From positions 1 through 6,341 of the forward strand of contig JAUWFX010000108.1 in NCBI GenBank assembly GCA_030606765.1: a stretch of 6,341 nucleotides of DNA, written 5' to 3'. Below, in pieces: positions 1 through 5,902 of this stretch. The stretch's first letter is position 1. Every line of letters starts with the position of its first letter. The notes beneath the pieces were generated by a model. The model worked only from the letters and a program-made list of their open reading frames with translations. It was not told where the DNA came from and searched no databases. Origin of the DNA: Dehalococcoidia bacterium. Its GTDB lineage: Bacteria > Chloroflexota > Dehalococcoidia > GIF9 > AB-539-J10. Both the position numbers and the translations under genes were made by a program.

Positions 1-487
1 TGTTGAGGTCGGCCACCATTTTCTTAATGATCACCGCCTGCTGGGCATCTTTCTGCCCGAAGTAAGCCTTGATTGGCTGGACAATGTTGAATAGCTTGGC
101 CACTACGGTGGCTACACCCCTAAAATGCCCCGGACGAGATGTTCCCTCAAGTCGCTCGGTTACCTTCTCCACATCCACCCAGCTACTAAATTCGGGTGGG
201 TACATCTCATCATCGGAGGGGACAAAGACGATATCCACTCCTTCTCCCCGCAACAACTCCAGGTCACGATTAAGCTCTCGGGGATAAGCACCAAAATCTT
301 CCCTGGGGCCAAATTGAGCGGGGTTGACGTAAATACTAACGATAACGGCGGAATTTTCTATCCTGGCCTGCTTTACTAAAGCCAGATGACCTTCGTGAAG
401 ATAGCCCATGGTGGGAACGAAGCCCACTGTGCCGCTGAGCTTCTGCCTCAATGCCCTTATCTCGAATATAGGTCCTACTACCTGCAT
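1..487 (-). CDS. panC: Pantothenate synthetase (pantoate--beta-alanine ligase), 3' end outside the window
   Basis: PanC joins pantoate and beta-alanine with ATP, through a pantoyl-adenylate, to give pantothenate; it is a cytosolic enzyme of the nucleotidyltransferase superfamily. Translating back from the ATG at 487 gives 162 residues of an expected 270-285, so the C-terminal part lies beyond base 1. Family signatures are in order: PTMGYLHEGH at residues 25-34 (the HxGH-type ATP site), VNPAQFGPREDF at 54-65, SRPGHFRGVATVV at 117-129 and FGQKDAQQ at 143-150. The start lies 4 bases after the panB stop. There is no good Shine-Dalgarno at normal spacing (a GAGG lies about 15 bases upstream inside panB), so translation is probably coupled to panB. 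Nothing is broken in the visible part. Identification is secure. Confidence 0.97.
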   Translation of the reverse strand, partial: MQVVGPIFEIRALRQKLSGTVGFVPTMGYLHEGHLALVKQARIENSAVIVSIYVNPAQFGPREDFGAYPRELNRDLELLRGEGVDIVFVPSDDEMYPPEFSSWVDVEKVTERLEGTSRPGHFRGVATVVAKLFNIVQPIKAYFGQKDAQQAVIIKKMVADLN

Positions 488-491
488 ACCG

Positions 492-1328
492 CTAGCTTTC
501 AGCCTCTAGCTGTTTGATGAGGCTTTCATCCATGGTGTAGCTATGTTCCATAGTGGGGAAACTGAGAGATTTAACTTCAGATATGTAACTAGAAACAGCA
601 GTCTTGATTTCTCCGGCTAACCTGGCATATTGCTTGGCATGCCTGGGCACGAACTCGGTGTAAAGGCCCAACATATCGCTGATTACCTGAACCTGACCAT
701 CACAATCAGGTCCGGCGCCTATGCCGATTGTGGGGATAGTCAATTTCTGAGTAATCAGCTTGGAAAGAGGTGCTGGAGTGCATTCCAGAACGATAGCAAA
801 AGCACCAGCTTCCTCCAAAATACGGGCATCGTTTAGCAACTTTTTGGCTTCCTCTGCTGCCTTGCCCCGCACTTTGAACCCTCCCAATTGATGTATAGAT
901 TGTGGAGTAAGCCCAATATGACCCATAACCGGGATGCCACAGTCAGCAAGGCGTCTGACTTGCTCAGTAACGACCTCGCCCCCCTCCAGCTTCACCCCCT
1001 GTGCCCCCCCTTCCTGAATAAACCTTGCAGCATTATGTAAAGCATCGGAGGCGCTGATATGATAGGTCATAAACGGCATATCGCCTATTATTAAGGCCTT
1101 CTTAGCTCCTCTCACTACAGCTTTGGTATGATGAATCATCTCTTCCATGGTCACCGGGATAGTTGACTCATAGCCCAACATCACCATCCCTAAGCTATCC
1201 CCAACCAATATCAAAGGCACACCAGCTTCATCAACCATCTTGGCCGTCACATAGTCATAAGCGGTAAGCATAGGTATCTTTTCTTTCCTTTGCTTCATCT
1301 CTTTTATCTCGGTAATGGTAACCCGCAT
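492..1328 (-). CDS. panB: 3-methyl-2-oxobutanoate hydroxymethyltransferase (ketopantoate synthase)
   Basis: PanB transfers a hydroxymethyl group from 5,10-methylene-tetrahydrofolate to alpha-ketoisovalerate, giving ketopantoate, the first committed step of pantothenate synthesis; it is a cytosolic TIM-barrel enzyme. The 278 residues match the usual family length (about 265-285). Metal and catalytic residues are visible: D44 in VGDSLG, D83 in GDMPF, E115 in KLEGG and E182 in LECTPA, matching E. coli D45, D84, E114 and E181. IGIGAGPDCDGQ follows at 201-212, and a FPTMEHSY tail at 258-265 is typical of full-length family members. The ATG at 1328 is supported by a strong Shine-Dalgarno, AAAGAGGTGA, at 1334-1343. 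It lies 63 bases after panD, a gap filled by an AT-rich repeat, and 4 bases before panC. Confidence 0.98.
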   Translation of the reverse strand: MRVTITEIKEMKQRKEKIPMLTAYDYVTAKMVDEAGVPLILVGDSLGMVMLGYESTIPVTMEEMIHHTKAVVRGAKKALIIGDMPFMTYHISASDALHNAARFIQEGGAQGVKLEGGEVVTEQVRRLADCGIPVMGHIGLTPQSIHQLGGFKVRGKAAEEAKKLLNDARILEEAGAFAIVLECTPAPLSKLITQKLTIPTIGIGAGPDCDGQVQVISDMLGLYTEFVPRHAKQYARLAGEIKTAVSSYISEVKSLSFPTMEHSYTMDESLIKQLEAES

Positions 1329-1344
1329 TGTCTCACCTCTTTTA

Positions 1345-1415
1345 GTTTAAATCCTAAATCTTGATATCTAAACCCGAAACAAATTCGAATTTCAAATCTC
1401 TAAACTCAAAACATT
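1345..1415. repeat. AT-rich degenerate repeat between panD and panB
   Basis: This stretch is only about a quarter G+C, unlike the flanking genes. It is built from short recurring words: TCTAAAC occurs at 1367-1373 and 1399-1405, TAAATC-like words cluster near 1348-1360, and a perfect 12-bp palindrome AAATTCGAATTT lies at 1381-1392. The CGAAACAAATTCGAA style of text resembles dispersed AT-rich intergenic repeats I recall from many environmental bacterial genomes; that comparison is from memory. The repeat overlaps the last codons and stop of panD and ends just before the panB Shine-Dalgarno. Confidence 0.6.
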
Positions 1416-1823
1416 TACGTCTCCCCTCACGCCCCCTCCTTCCCTCTGCCATCCACGAAGAGGGACTATAGACAAAGGCTCAATGATTCTGTTTTGACTA
1501 TCAACACGAACTATGCTTGGGGTCATGCTGATTGCCTCATCATCAGGAACCTGGCAATAAGAAAGGATGATAACTATGTCGCCCTTTGCCACCAGTCTGG
1601 CGGCAGCGCCATTGATACCAATAATCCCTGAATTCGCCTCACCTTCGATAGCATAAGTGCTGAACCTGGCCCCATTGTTAACGTTTAGCACCTCCACCCT
1701 CTCGAAGGGCAAGATGTCGCTGGCCTCCATGAGGGACCTGTCAATAGTTATACTGCCTTCATAATCTAAGTCGACTTGAGTAATCCGGGCTCGGTGGATT
1801 TTACTTTTCAGCATAGTTCTCAT
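1392..1823 (-). CDS. panD: Aspartate 1-decarboxylase, pyruvoyl-dependent proenzyme
   Basis: PanD decarboxylates L-aspartate to beta-alanine, the second substrate of PanC. The proenzyme cleaves itself at Gly-Ser to create a pyruvoyl cofactor. That site is visible as YEGS, with G23-S24 corresponding to E. coli G24-S25. Other family residues are present: K8 and H10 (KIHR), R53, T56 and Y57 (GARFSTYAI), and N71 in INGAAA. The ATG at 1823 is supported by GGGAGGT at 1829-1835, five to six bases upstream. At 143 residues it is longer than the usual 115-130: after about residue 121 the sequence becomes a Gly/Arg-rich tail ([12 protein letters not shown]) and the last residues, LSLEI, are encoded inside an AT-rich repeat. 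The core enzyme looks intact. It lies 32 bases after the DUF2520 gene, in the same operon. Confidence 0.97.
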   Translation of the reverse strand: MRTMLKSKIHRARITQVDLDYEGSITIDRSLMEASDILPFERVEVLNVNNGARFSTYAIEGEANSGIIGINGAAARLVAKGDIVIILSYCQVPDDEAISMTPSIVRVDSQNRIIEPLSIVPLRGWQREGGGVRGDVNVLSLEI

Positions 1824-1855
1824 TTTCTACCTCCCTAGGCATGAATTTCATTCCC

Positions 1856-2722
1856 TTACTTTCTTTTCAAAGAAAGCAAAGCTTTCATCTCTTCTGCCTT
1901 CTGTTCATTGACCTTGCCTTTAGCTAAAGCAATAGGAATAGTCTGAAGCCCCAGCTCCTTATAGGTGGTGAGCAAAGAGGGACTCTTGGCCTCAAGAGCG
2001 CTCAAGTGCCTCTCTATAGTGCCTGAATCCCCGCGGGCAACAGGACCGGTGAGGCAGTCAGGCAAGCCGATATTATCAATATTGTTTATCGTTCCTGCGA
2101 GCAAGGGCAGCAAAGCCCTGGTCGCCTCCTTCGGCGATACCCCAAAATCTAACCACAGGTCCAGAGACAGCTTAACCAGGGTCACCAGATAATTACAAGC
2201 GAAAACGGCTGCCGTGTGATACAGCACTTTGTCTCCTGGCTTAAGTTCCACCCATTTGCCGTTCAGAAGAGAAGTCAACTCCTTTAGCATTGACAGTAGT
2301 GGCTCTTCGGCTTCCAGGGCAAAGGTAGAGCCAGGCAAGTTTTCTATGGCCTGGTCAACATCGGCAAAAGTCTGCAGCGGGTGAAAGGAGCCAACGGCAG
2401 CCTCAAGTTTTCTTGCTGGTTCCAGAATATCCACGGAATGAGCGCCACTGCAATGCACAACACTCTGTCCTTCACGCCACCGAACTTCGCCGCATACCTG
2501 GGCTATAACATCGTCAGGAGTGGTGATAAAGACTAACTCAGCAGCCTCTGCCACTTCCTGAGATGTATGGCAAACCCGGCAATTGGGCACCAGCCCTGCT
2601 AGTTTCTGTGCCGAGGACAAGGTTCGACTGGATACAGCCACCACCGGGCATTCCTTTTGAGAAAGCCTTACTGCCAGGGCAGTGCCCGTCGTTCCAGCGC
2701 CAATAAAGCCTGTCTTTAGCAT
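1856..2722 (-). CDS. Rossmann-fold DUF2520 dehydrogenase-like protein, probable ketopantoate reductase (PanG-type)
   Basis: The 288-residue protein has an N-terminal NAD(P)-binding Rossmann domain with GAGTTG at residues 8-13 after a hydrophobic strand (KTGFI). A DUF2520-type all-helical C-terminal domain follows. Conserved-looking blocks are HCSGAHS at 90-96, SFHPLQTF at 112-119, YHTAAVFACNYLV at 168-180 and LTGPVARGD at 224-232. The layout resembles 6-phosphogluconate or ketopantoate dehydrogenases but it is not a classical PanE. The start at 2722 overlaps the upstream peptidase stop by 7 bases (ATGCTAA), indicating translational coupling, and panD begins 32 bases downstream. Because panD, panB and panC are adjacent and no panE is seen, the likely role is NADPH-dependent reduction of ketopantoate to pantoate, as proposed for PanG of Francisella. 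Family membership is clear; the reaction is inferred from context. Confidence 0.88.
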   Translation of the reverse strand: MLKTGFIGAGTTGTALAVRLSQKECPVVAVSSRTLSSAQKLAGLVPNCRVCHTSQEVAEAAELVFITTPDDVIAQVCGEVRWREGQSVVHCSGAHSVDILEPARKLEAAVGSFHPLQTFADVDQAIENLPGSTFALEAEEPLLSMLKELTSLLNGKWVELKPGDKVLYHTAAVFACNYLVTLVKLSLDLWLDFGVSPKEATRALLPLLAGTINNIDNIGLPDCLTGPVARGDSGTIERHLSALEAKSPSLLTTYKELGLQTIPIALAKGKVNEQKAEEMKALLSLKRK

Positions 2723-3684
2723 TTGCTTACGTCCTTAGCTGCTGGCACACCAGCTAAAGTTTCCGCCTTTCGAATCGCCCTAACTATGGCTTCGGCGACA
2801 ACCTCGGCAGCCGCTGCCCCCAGAGCATTAACGTCGGCCTTCTTTTCACCTAAGGAAAGAGCGAATAAAGCATCGCCATCATACATGGTATGGCATGGGT
2901 CGATAGTGCGAGCAATGCCAACCTGGGCCACGCGCGCCAATTTGCTTGCCTCAGCTTTACTAAGTTTGGCATCGGTAGCCACTACACCGATTACGGTATT
3001 AAAAGGCGGAACTGCTTCCTTAAGTTCGCCTTGCCATAGCTCGGATGTAGATAAGAATCCGCTTTCGTCCAGCTTGCGAGGTCCCGCCAGAATTTTCCCC
3101 GTCCCAGGTTCAATCACATCGCCCACGGCATTTACCACTATCAGGGCAGCTACCACAATATCTCCGGCTATTTTTTGACTGGCAGTCCCCAAACCACTTT
3201 TAACCGCTCTCTCCACGCCGAGAATCTTACCCACTGTTGCCCCGGTGCCAGCACCAATGCACCCCTCAGCTGCTTCGGTATTAATGGCAGCCAGGCAAGC
3301 TTGATAGCCTTCGTTAGCTCCGGGTCTGATTCTAGAATCACCTATATTCAGGTCGAAAATAATGGCGGCGGGCACAATTGGCACCCTCCCGGCGCTAGTC
3401 TCATGACCAAATCCTCGCTCCTCTAAATACCTCATAACCCCGGTAGCAGCATCCAGGCCAAAGGCGCTGCCTCCACTGAGAACGATAGCTTGAACCCTTT
3501 CCACTAAATTTCCCGGGCGGAGCAGGTCTGTTTCCCTGGTCCCCGGCGATGAGCCACTGACATCAACGCCGGCCACAGCCCCTTGCTCACAAAGTATTAC
3601 CGTGCAGCCGGTCACTGCCTTTTTATCGGTATAATGCCCGACTTTAACTCCTGAAACATCCGTTATAGCGCCATACATAACCAT
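2716..3684 (-). CDS. P1 family (DmpA/S58) N-terminal-nucleophile peptidase
   Basis: This 322-residue protein belongs to the P1/DmpA family, whose proenzymes cleave themselves to expose an N-terminal Ser or Thr nucleophile. Signatures are GAITDVSGVKVGHYTD at 5-20, LSGGSAFGLDAATG at 69-82, RPGANEG at 120-126, GAGTGATVGK at 144-153 and ARTIDPCHTMYDGDALFALS at 258-277. The predicted cleavage is N229-T230 in FNTVIGVVATDA, which aligns with Gly249-Ser250 of DmpA and uses the Asn-Thr pair reported for ThnT. Known relatives are beta-peptidyl aminopeptidases (releasing N-terminal beta-alanine or D-amino acids) and ThnT, a pantetheine hydrolase. It is the first gene after the promoter and leader, and overlaps the DUF2520 gene by 7 bases. 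ATG 3684 has GGGAGGG 11 bases upstream; ATG 3678 is an alternative, and an in-frame TAG at 3688-3690 excludes earlier starts. Substrate is unknown. Confidence 0.93.
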   Translation of the reverse strand: MVMYGAITDVSGVKVGHYTDKKAVTGCTVILCEQGAVAGVDVSGSSPGTRETDLLRPGNLVERVQAIVLSGGSAFGLDAATGVMRYLEERGFGHETSAGRVPIVPAAIIFDLNIGDSRIRPGANEGYQACLAAINTEAAEGCIGAGTGATVGKILGVERAVKSGLGTASQKIAGDIVVAALIVVNAVGDVIEPGTGKILAGPRKLDESGFLSTSELWQGELKEAVPPFNTVIGVVATDAKLSKAEASKLARVAQVGIARTIDPCHTMYDGDALFALSLGEKKADVNALGAAAAEVVAEAIVRAIRKAETLAGVPAAKDVSKC

Positions 3685-3818
3685 AAACTAAAAAACCCTC
3701 CCGGCACAACCGAGAGGGTTATCAACACAACTCCTCTTGTCCGTCTCAGTCACCGCCGATCCAAGCGGACTTTTAATTACCTAGTTCTCTAGCTCACTGC
3801 CTCAAGGGTCAATGGCTA
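3685..3818 (-). promoter_or_regulatory. Attenuator-like 5' leader of the pantothenate operon
   Basis: About 130 nt separate the predicted transcription start (near 3818) from the first ATG. The leader has a small hairpin CTAG-AGAA-CTAG (3792-3781), a hairpin closed by GTCCG at 3770-3766 and CGGAC at 3743-3739, and an SD-like GAGGAG at 3736-3731 flanked by ACAA and TTGT. An intrinsic terminator follows at 3720-3690. GAGG at 3736-3733 could pair with CCTC in the terminator's 5' arm, giving a weak alternative fold. I match it to no known riboswitch class; it is too short and lacks the motif for a T-box. A promoter, then a structured leader, then a terminator before an operon is the arrangement of transcription attenuation. 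Confidence 0.6.
3690..3720 (-). terminator. Intrinsic terminator in the leader, just upstream of the P1 peptidase start
   Basis: In the direction of the operon the stem is AACCCTCTCGG (3720-3710) and CCGGGAGGGTT (3704-3694), 11 pairs with a single G-U wobble, around the 5-nt loop TTGTG. It is followed by a T-run ending at 3690 (six T in all, two of them in the stem). The plus strand has no T-run after the stem, so it is directional. It lies downstream of a good promoter and only 5 bases before the ATG at 3684, so it is more likely a regulated attenuator than the end of the upstream operon. Its 3' arm contains GGGAGGG (3702-3696), the only plausible ribosome-binding site for the peptidase. Confidence 0.88.
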
Positions 3819-3824
3819 TTTTAT

Positions 3825-3853
3825 ATGATACTAAATCCGTACTGTTTTGTCAA
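3825..3853 (-). promoter_or_regulatory. Sigma-70-type promoter for the pantothenate operon
   Basis: On the minus strand a perfect -35 TTGACA (3853-3848) is followed, after exactly 17 bases, by TATCAT (3830-3825), one mismatch from the consensus -10. Transcription would start near 3819-3817. It is the strongest promoter-like sequence I see and stands in the only large gap before the operon. The -35 box sits at the inner end of the REP-like element. Confidence 0.75.
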
Positions 3854-3937
3854 CATCACGAGGCTGACTTCGTCAGGCGAAGCAATCCCGTGGTAGAGCT
3901 TGGGATTGCCACGCACTTTTCAGGGACTCACAATAAC
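3848..3937. mobile_element. Degraded REP/MITE-like inverted-repeat element
   Basis: The segment is a nested set of inverted repeats without coding capacity. The centre is GCAATCCC (3882-3889) and GGGATTGC (3902-3909) around a 12-nt loop. One side holds a short hairpin CTGAC-TTC-GTCAG (3865-3877), and the ends are imperfect inverted copies: GTCAACATCACGAGG on the left, and GTTATTGTGAG read inward from 3937. The pattern GTCATTGCGAG...CGTGGCAATC...GGGATTGCTTCG...CTCGCAATGAC is one I recall as a dispersed palindromic repeat in Dehalococcoidia and other bacteria. This copy has diverged at both ends. No transposase is present, so movement would need help in trans. Confidence 0.65.
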
Positions 3938-3957
3938 TAACAGGAAAGGGATTCAGA

Positions 3958-3993
3958 CCGCTAAGTGGATGTTATTAGACAATCTCTTAGTGG
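3958..3993. repeat. Inverted repeat spanning the PEBP-gene stop codon
   Basis: CCGCTAAG (3958-3965) and CTTAGTGG (3986-3993) pair over 8 bases with one G-U, around a 20-nt loop. The arm at 3986-3993 overlaps the TAA stop of the PEBP gene. There is no T-run on the minus strand after it, so it is a poor intrinsic terminator. It could be a Rho-independent-like pause, a 3'-end stabilising hairpin, or chance. Confidence 0.3.
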
Positions 3994-4520
3994 CTGAAAT
4001 AGCCCGTGAGGCTCGCTGTGGCAAGAATCTTGCCCTTCATAGCGTTGATAAAGTCCCCATAACCAGCTTCCTTAGGAAGACCCAAGTGCTCCACACCAAG
4101 TGCATATATCGTAAATATATAGGCATGGGCTTTGTGCCTTTTTGGCGGTGCTGGCCCACCATATCCCGCTGTGCCAAAGCTAGTCACGAGCTCCTTTGCT
4201 CCAGAAGGCATGTTATAAGGACTCGCCCTTTCAACGAGAGCTTTAATTGAAACAGGGATATCGCAAACTATCCAGTGGATAAACAAATCCCCAGGCAGGG
4301 TGCCGACTTTAAGTTGCTCCTTATATGGGAACCATTCCTCTTCTAGTGGCACGTCTGGATCAACACACATCAGAGCAAAGCTCCTCGTCCCCTCCGGAGC
4401 GCCATCCCAATTAAACGGCGGTGATATATTTTCACCGCATTCAACGCCCCATGCTCCATTCGCATACCTGGTTGGAATTACACCTCGCTCCACAATTTCA
4501 GGTGAGGTAAGCGTAAACAT
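3987..4520 (-). CDS. YbhB/YbcL family PEBP-like (Raf kinase inhibitor-like) protein
   Basis: This 177-residue protein is a bacterial phosphatidylethanolamine-binding-protein homologue, a family with a small ligand pocket and no settled bacterial function. Motifs in order are FTLTSPEI at the start, ISPPFNWDGAPEGTRSFAL at 32-50, DPDVP at 54-58, IHWIVCDIP at 81-89, YGGPAPP at 120-126 and HAYIFTIYAL at 132-141. These are the conserved pocket residues, and the length is typical (150-185). There is no signal peptide, so it is probably cytosolic. The ATG at 4520 has AGAGGT five bases or so upstream. It begins 20 bases after the DUF1385 stop and is probably co-transcribed with it; this position is often held by prfA in other bacteria. 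Physiological role unknown. Confidence 0.93.
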   Translation of the reverse strand: MFTLTSPEIVERGVIPTRYANGAWGVECGENISPPFNWDGAPEGTRSFALMCVDPDVPLEEEWFPYKEQLKVGTLPGDLFIHWIVCDIPVSIKALVERASPYNMPSGAKELVTSFGTAGYGGPAPPKRHKAHAYIFTIYALGVEHLGLPKEAGYGDFINAMKGKILATASLTGYFSH

Positions 4521-4540
4521 GGCAACCTCTTTCCTTTTTA

Positions 4541-5437
4541 TTATGTACTGCAGCTAGAATCAGCAGCCCTGTCAATCTCGATGACCTCGTTCAGTGCCGA
4601 TATAGCAGCCTCTAGTTGGCTATCGTCAGGTTCCCTGGTTGTTATAGCTTGCAACATCAGCCCCGGGGCCAGGAGAACTCGAACTATCTTGTTATTGATG
4701 TGGCCTGCCCCGAATTTCATGATTTCATAGCTAATAGCAGCGATAACCGGGATGAGGGCTATGCGGGACAGTATGCGTATCCATAGGGTTGGCTGACCAA
4801 CCAAGGCGAAGACAAAGATAGCTACGATTAGAACGATGAATAGAAAGGCGGTGCCGCAGCGAGCATGGGCAGTAGAATAATTCTTAACCGACTCCACTTC
4901 CAAAGGGACGCCTGCCTCATAGGCATTCACTACTTTATGCTCGGCTCCGTGGTAAGCAAAAACTCTCTTAATATCAGGTATTAAACTTATAACCTTGAGG
5001 TAAGCGATGAAAATGCCAATACGGATAAGTCCCTCAAGGACAACACTCAATAAGGCAGAATCGATGTAAGGGTCGATAAGGTAGCGGGTGGCGAAGAGAG
5101 GAACCATGAAGAAGAGAGCTACACCCAAAGCAAGGCTTATAGCTACGGTTCCCCATAAAAGCGCTGTAGGTATTTTCTCTCCTCCTTCCTCTTCTGCGGC
5201 GACCTGAGCAGAGTGAAGTAATGCCCGAGTACCCAAAACTAGAGTTTCAACGAGAGCGATAATTCCCCTTACTAAAGGCATTTCTCTGAGGCGTCCTTTG
5301 TATATGCTGGCCAGGGGCTGCCTCACTACGTTTAATTCTCCGTTGGGCTGGCGTACAGATATAGCCACGCCTTCCTTCCCCCTTATCATCACCCCTTCAA
5401 TAACTGCCTGGCCACCGTAATGAAAAGACTTCTCCAT
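4541..5437 (-). CDS. DUF1385 family multi-pass membrane protein
   Basis: This 298-residue protein carries the DUF1385 hallmarks: YGGQAVIEGVMIRG at 7-20, KRVFAYHGAEHKVVNAYE at 157-174, ARCGTAFLF at 192-200 and TTREPDDSQLEAAI at 266-279. Hydrophobic segments at about 93-117, 127-150, 197-214 and 218-240 predict an inner-membrane protein with a cytosolic N-terminus. The His- and Cys-containing motifs (YHGAEH, RCGT) suggest a metal or active site, but no reaction is established for the family. The ATG at 5437 is preceded by GGGAGGTT at 5447-5454, nine bases upstream. Neighbouring rpmE matches the rpmE-DUF1385 pairing common in Gram-positive bacteria and Chloroflexota, but prfA and prmC, which often follow, are absent here. 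Confidence 0.93.
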   Translation of the reverse strand: MEKSFHYGGQAVIEGVMIRGKEGVAISVRQPNGELNVVRQPLASIYKGRLREMPLVRGIIALVETLVLGTRALLHSAQVAAEEEGGEKIPTALLWGTVAISLALGVALFFMVPLFATRYLIDPYIDSALLSVVLEGLIRIGIFIAYLKVISLIPDIKRVFAYHGAEHKVVNAYEAGVPLEVESVKNYSTAHARCGTAFLFIVLIVAIFVFALVGQPTLWIRILSRIALIPVIAAISYEIMKFGAGHINNKIVRVLLAPGLMLQAITTREPDDSQLEAAISALNEVIEIDRAADSSCST

Positions 5438-5698
5438 TAGCGTCTCAACCTCCCTAGCTGCCTAAAGTGAAGGCTATAATTTTGTCTCACCATGAAAAAT
5501 CCCTAATCATATTATGATAAAAACGGCTGAAAATATAAAGTTTGTCTCCTAAAGTAGCGTCGATGAATGAATTTCTAGTTTCCCAAGGTAATCTCAAAAG
5601 TAAACACCGCCCGCGGTCAAACAGCCTATGTCACAACAAGAAATAACAGGCCCCCACGCCTCCACCCTAACACAAAGAAATAGAGAGTTGAATGTATT
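5438..5698. other. 261-bp gap between rpmE and DUF1385, no gene seen
   Basis: No credible coding sequence or RNA gene is visible. It contains a perfect 13-bp palindrome ATCATATTATGAT (5506-5518), and two words that occur twice: TTTGTCTC (5481-5488 and 5541-5548) and CCTAAAGT (5461-5468 and 5548-5555). A minus-strand TATGAT (5511-5506) could be a -10 for DUF1385, but the matching -35 (ATTTTC) is poor. A small G+C-rich hairpin (ACCG and CGGT near 5607-5618) lies downstream of rpmE but has only a broken T-run, so it is not a convincing terminator. Confidence 0.5.
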
Positions 5699-5902
5699 CT
5701 ACTTTATCTTGTATCGCTTCTTAAAGCGCTCTACCCTTCCCATAGAGTCGACTATCCTTTGTTCACCCGTATAAAAGGGGTGGCATTTACCACATACTTC
5801 TACCCTGATTTCTGGCTTAGTTGAACCAATGGTGAAGGTATTACCACAAAGGCAAGTCACCTTAGCATTATCATAATACTTAGGATGGATTTTATCCTTC
5901 AT
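5699..5902 (-). CDS. rpmE: 50S ribosomal protein bL31, zinc-binding form
   Basis: bL31 is a small protein of the large ribosomal subunit that bridges to the 30S. The 67 residues start [10 protein letters not shown] and carry the zinc ligands of the C+ form: C17 and C19 in CLCG, C37 and C40 in CGKCH. The motifs [13 protein letters not shown] at 40-52 and [10 protein letters not shown] at 55-64 are typical. The start at 5902 overlaps the rpmA stop as ATGA, so translation is likely coupled to rpmA; GGTGAG about nine bases upstream can serve as Shine-Dalgarno. As a zinc protein it may act as a zinc reserve, as described in other bacteria. No zinc-free paralogue is seen here. Confidence 0.97.
   Translation of the reverse strand: MKDKIHPKYYDNAKVTCLCGNTFTIGSTKPEIRVEVCGKCHPFYTGEQRIVDSMGRVERFKKRYKIK

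Noticed and set aside
69..379. Two overlapping plus-strand frames opposite panC.
   Set aside because: The minus strand encodes a secure pantothenate synthetase over the same bases; the frames have no recognisable motifs.
2723..3178. Long open frame on the plus strand (151 codons) within the peptidase gene, and similar plus-strand frames elsewhere.
   Set aside because: They lie antisense to clearly identified conserved genes, are low-complexity Ala/Ser/Thr-rich and have no family signatures.
3744..3749. CTGAGA in the leader, a hallmark word of TPP riboswitches, with ACCCTTGA and GGTAAT words nearby.
   Set aside because: The words are in the wrong order and spacing for a TPP aptamer and the helices do not form; the operon is not for thiamine.
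3861..3912. Nested inverted repeats considered as a CRISPR remnant or a bidirectional terminator.
   Set aside because: There is no direct repeat-spacer pattern and no T-run after the stems; the pattern fits a REP/MITE-like element better.
5660..5668. AGGGTGG on the minus strand, recalling the T-box core.
   Set aside because: The following bases (AGGCG) do not continue the ACCGCG core, there is no specifier stem, no aminoacyl-tRNA synthetase or amino-acid gene, and no clear terminator pairing.
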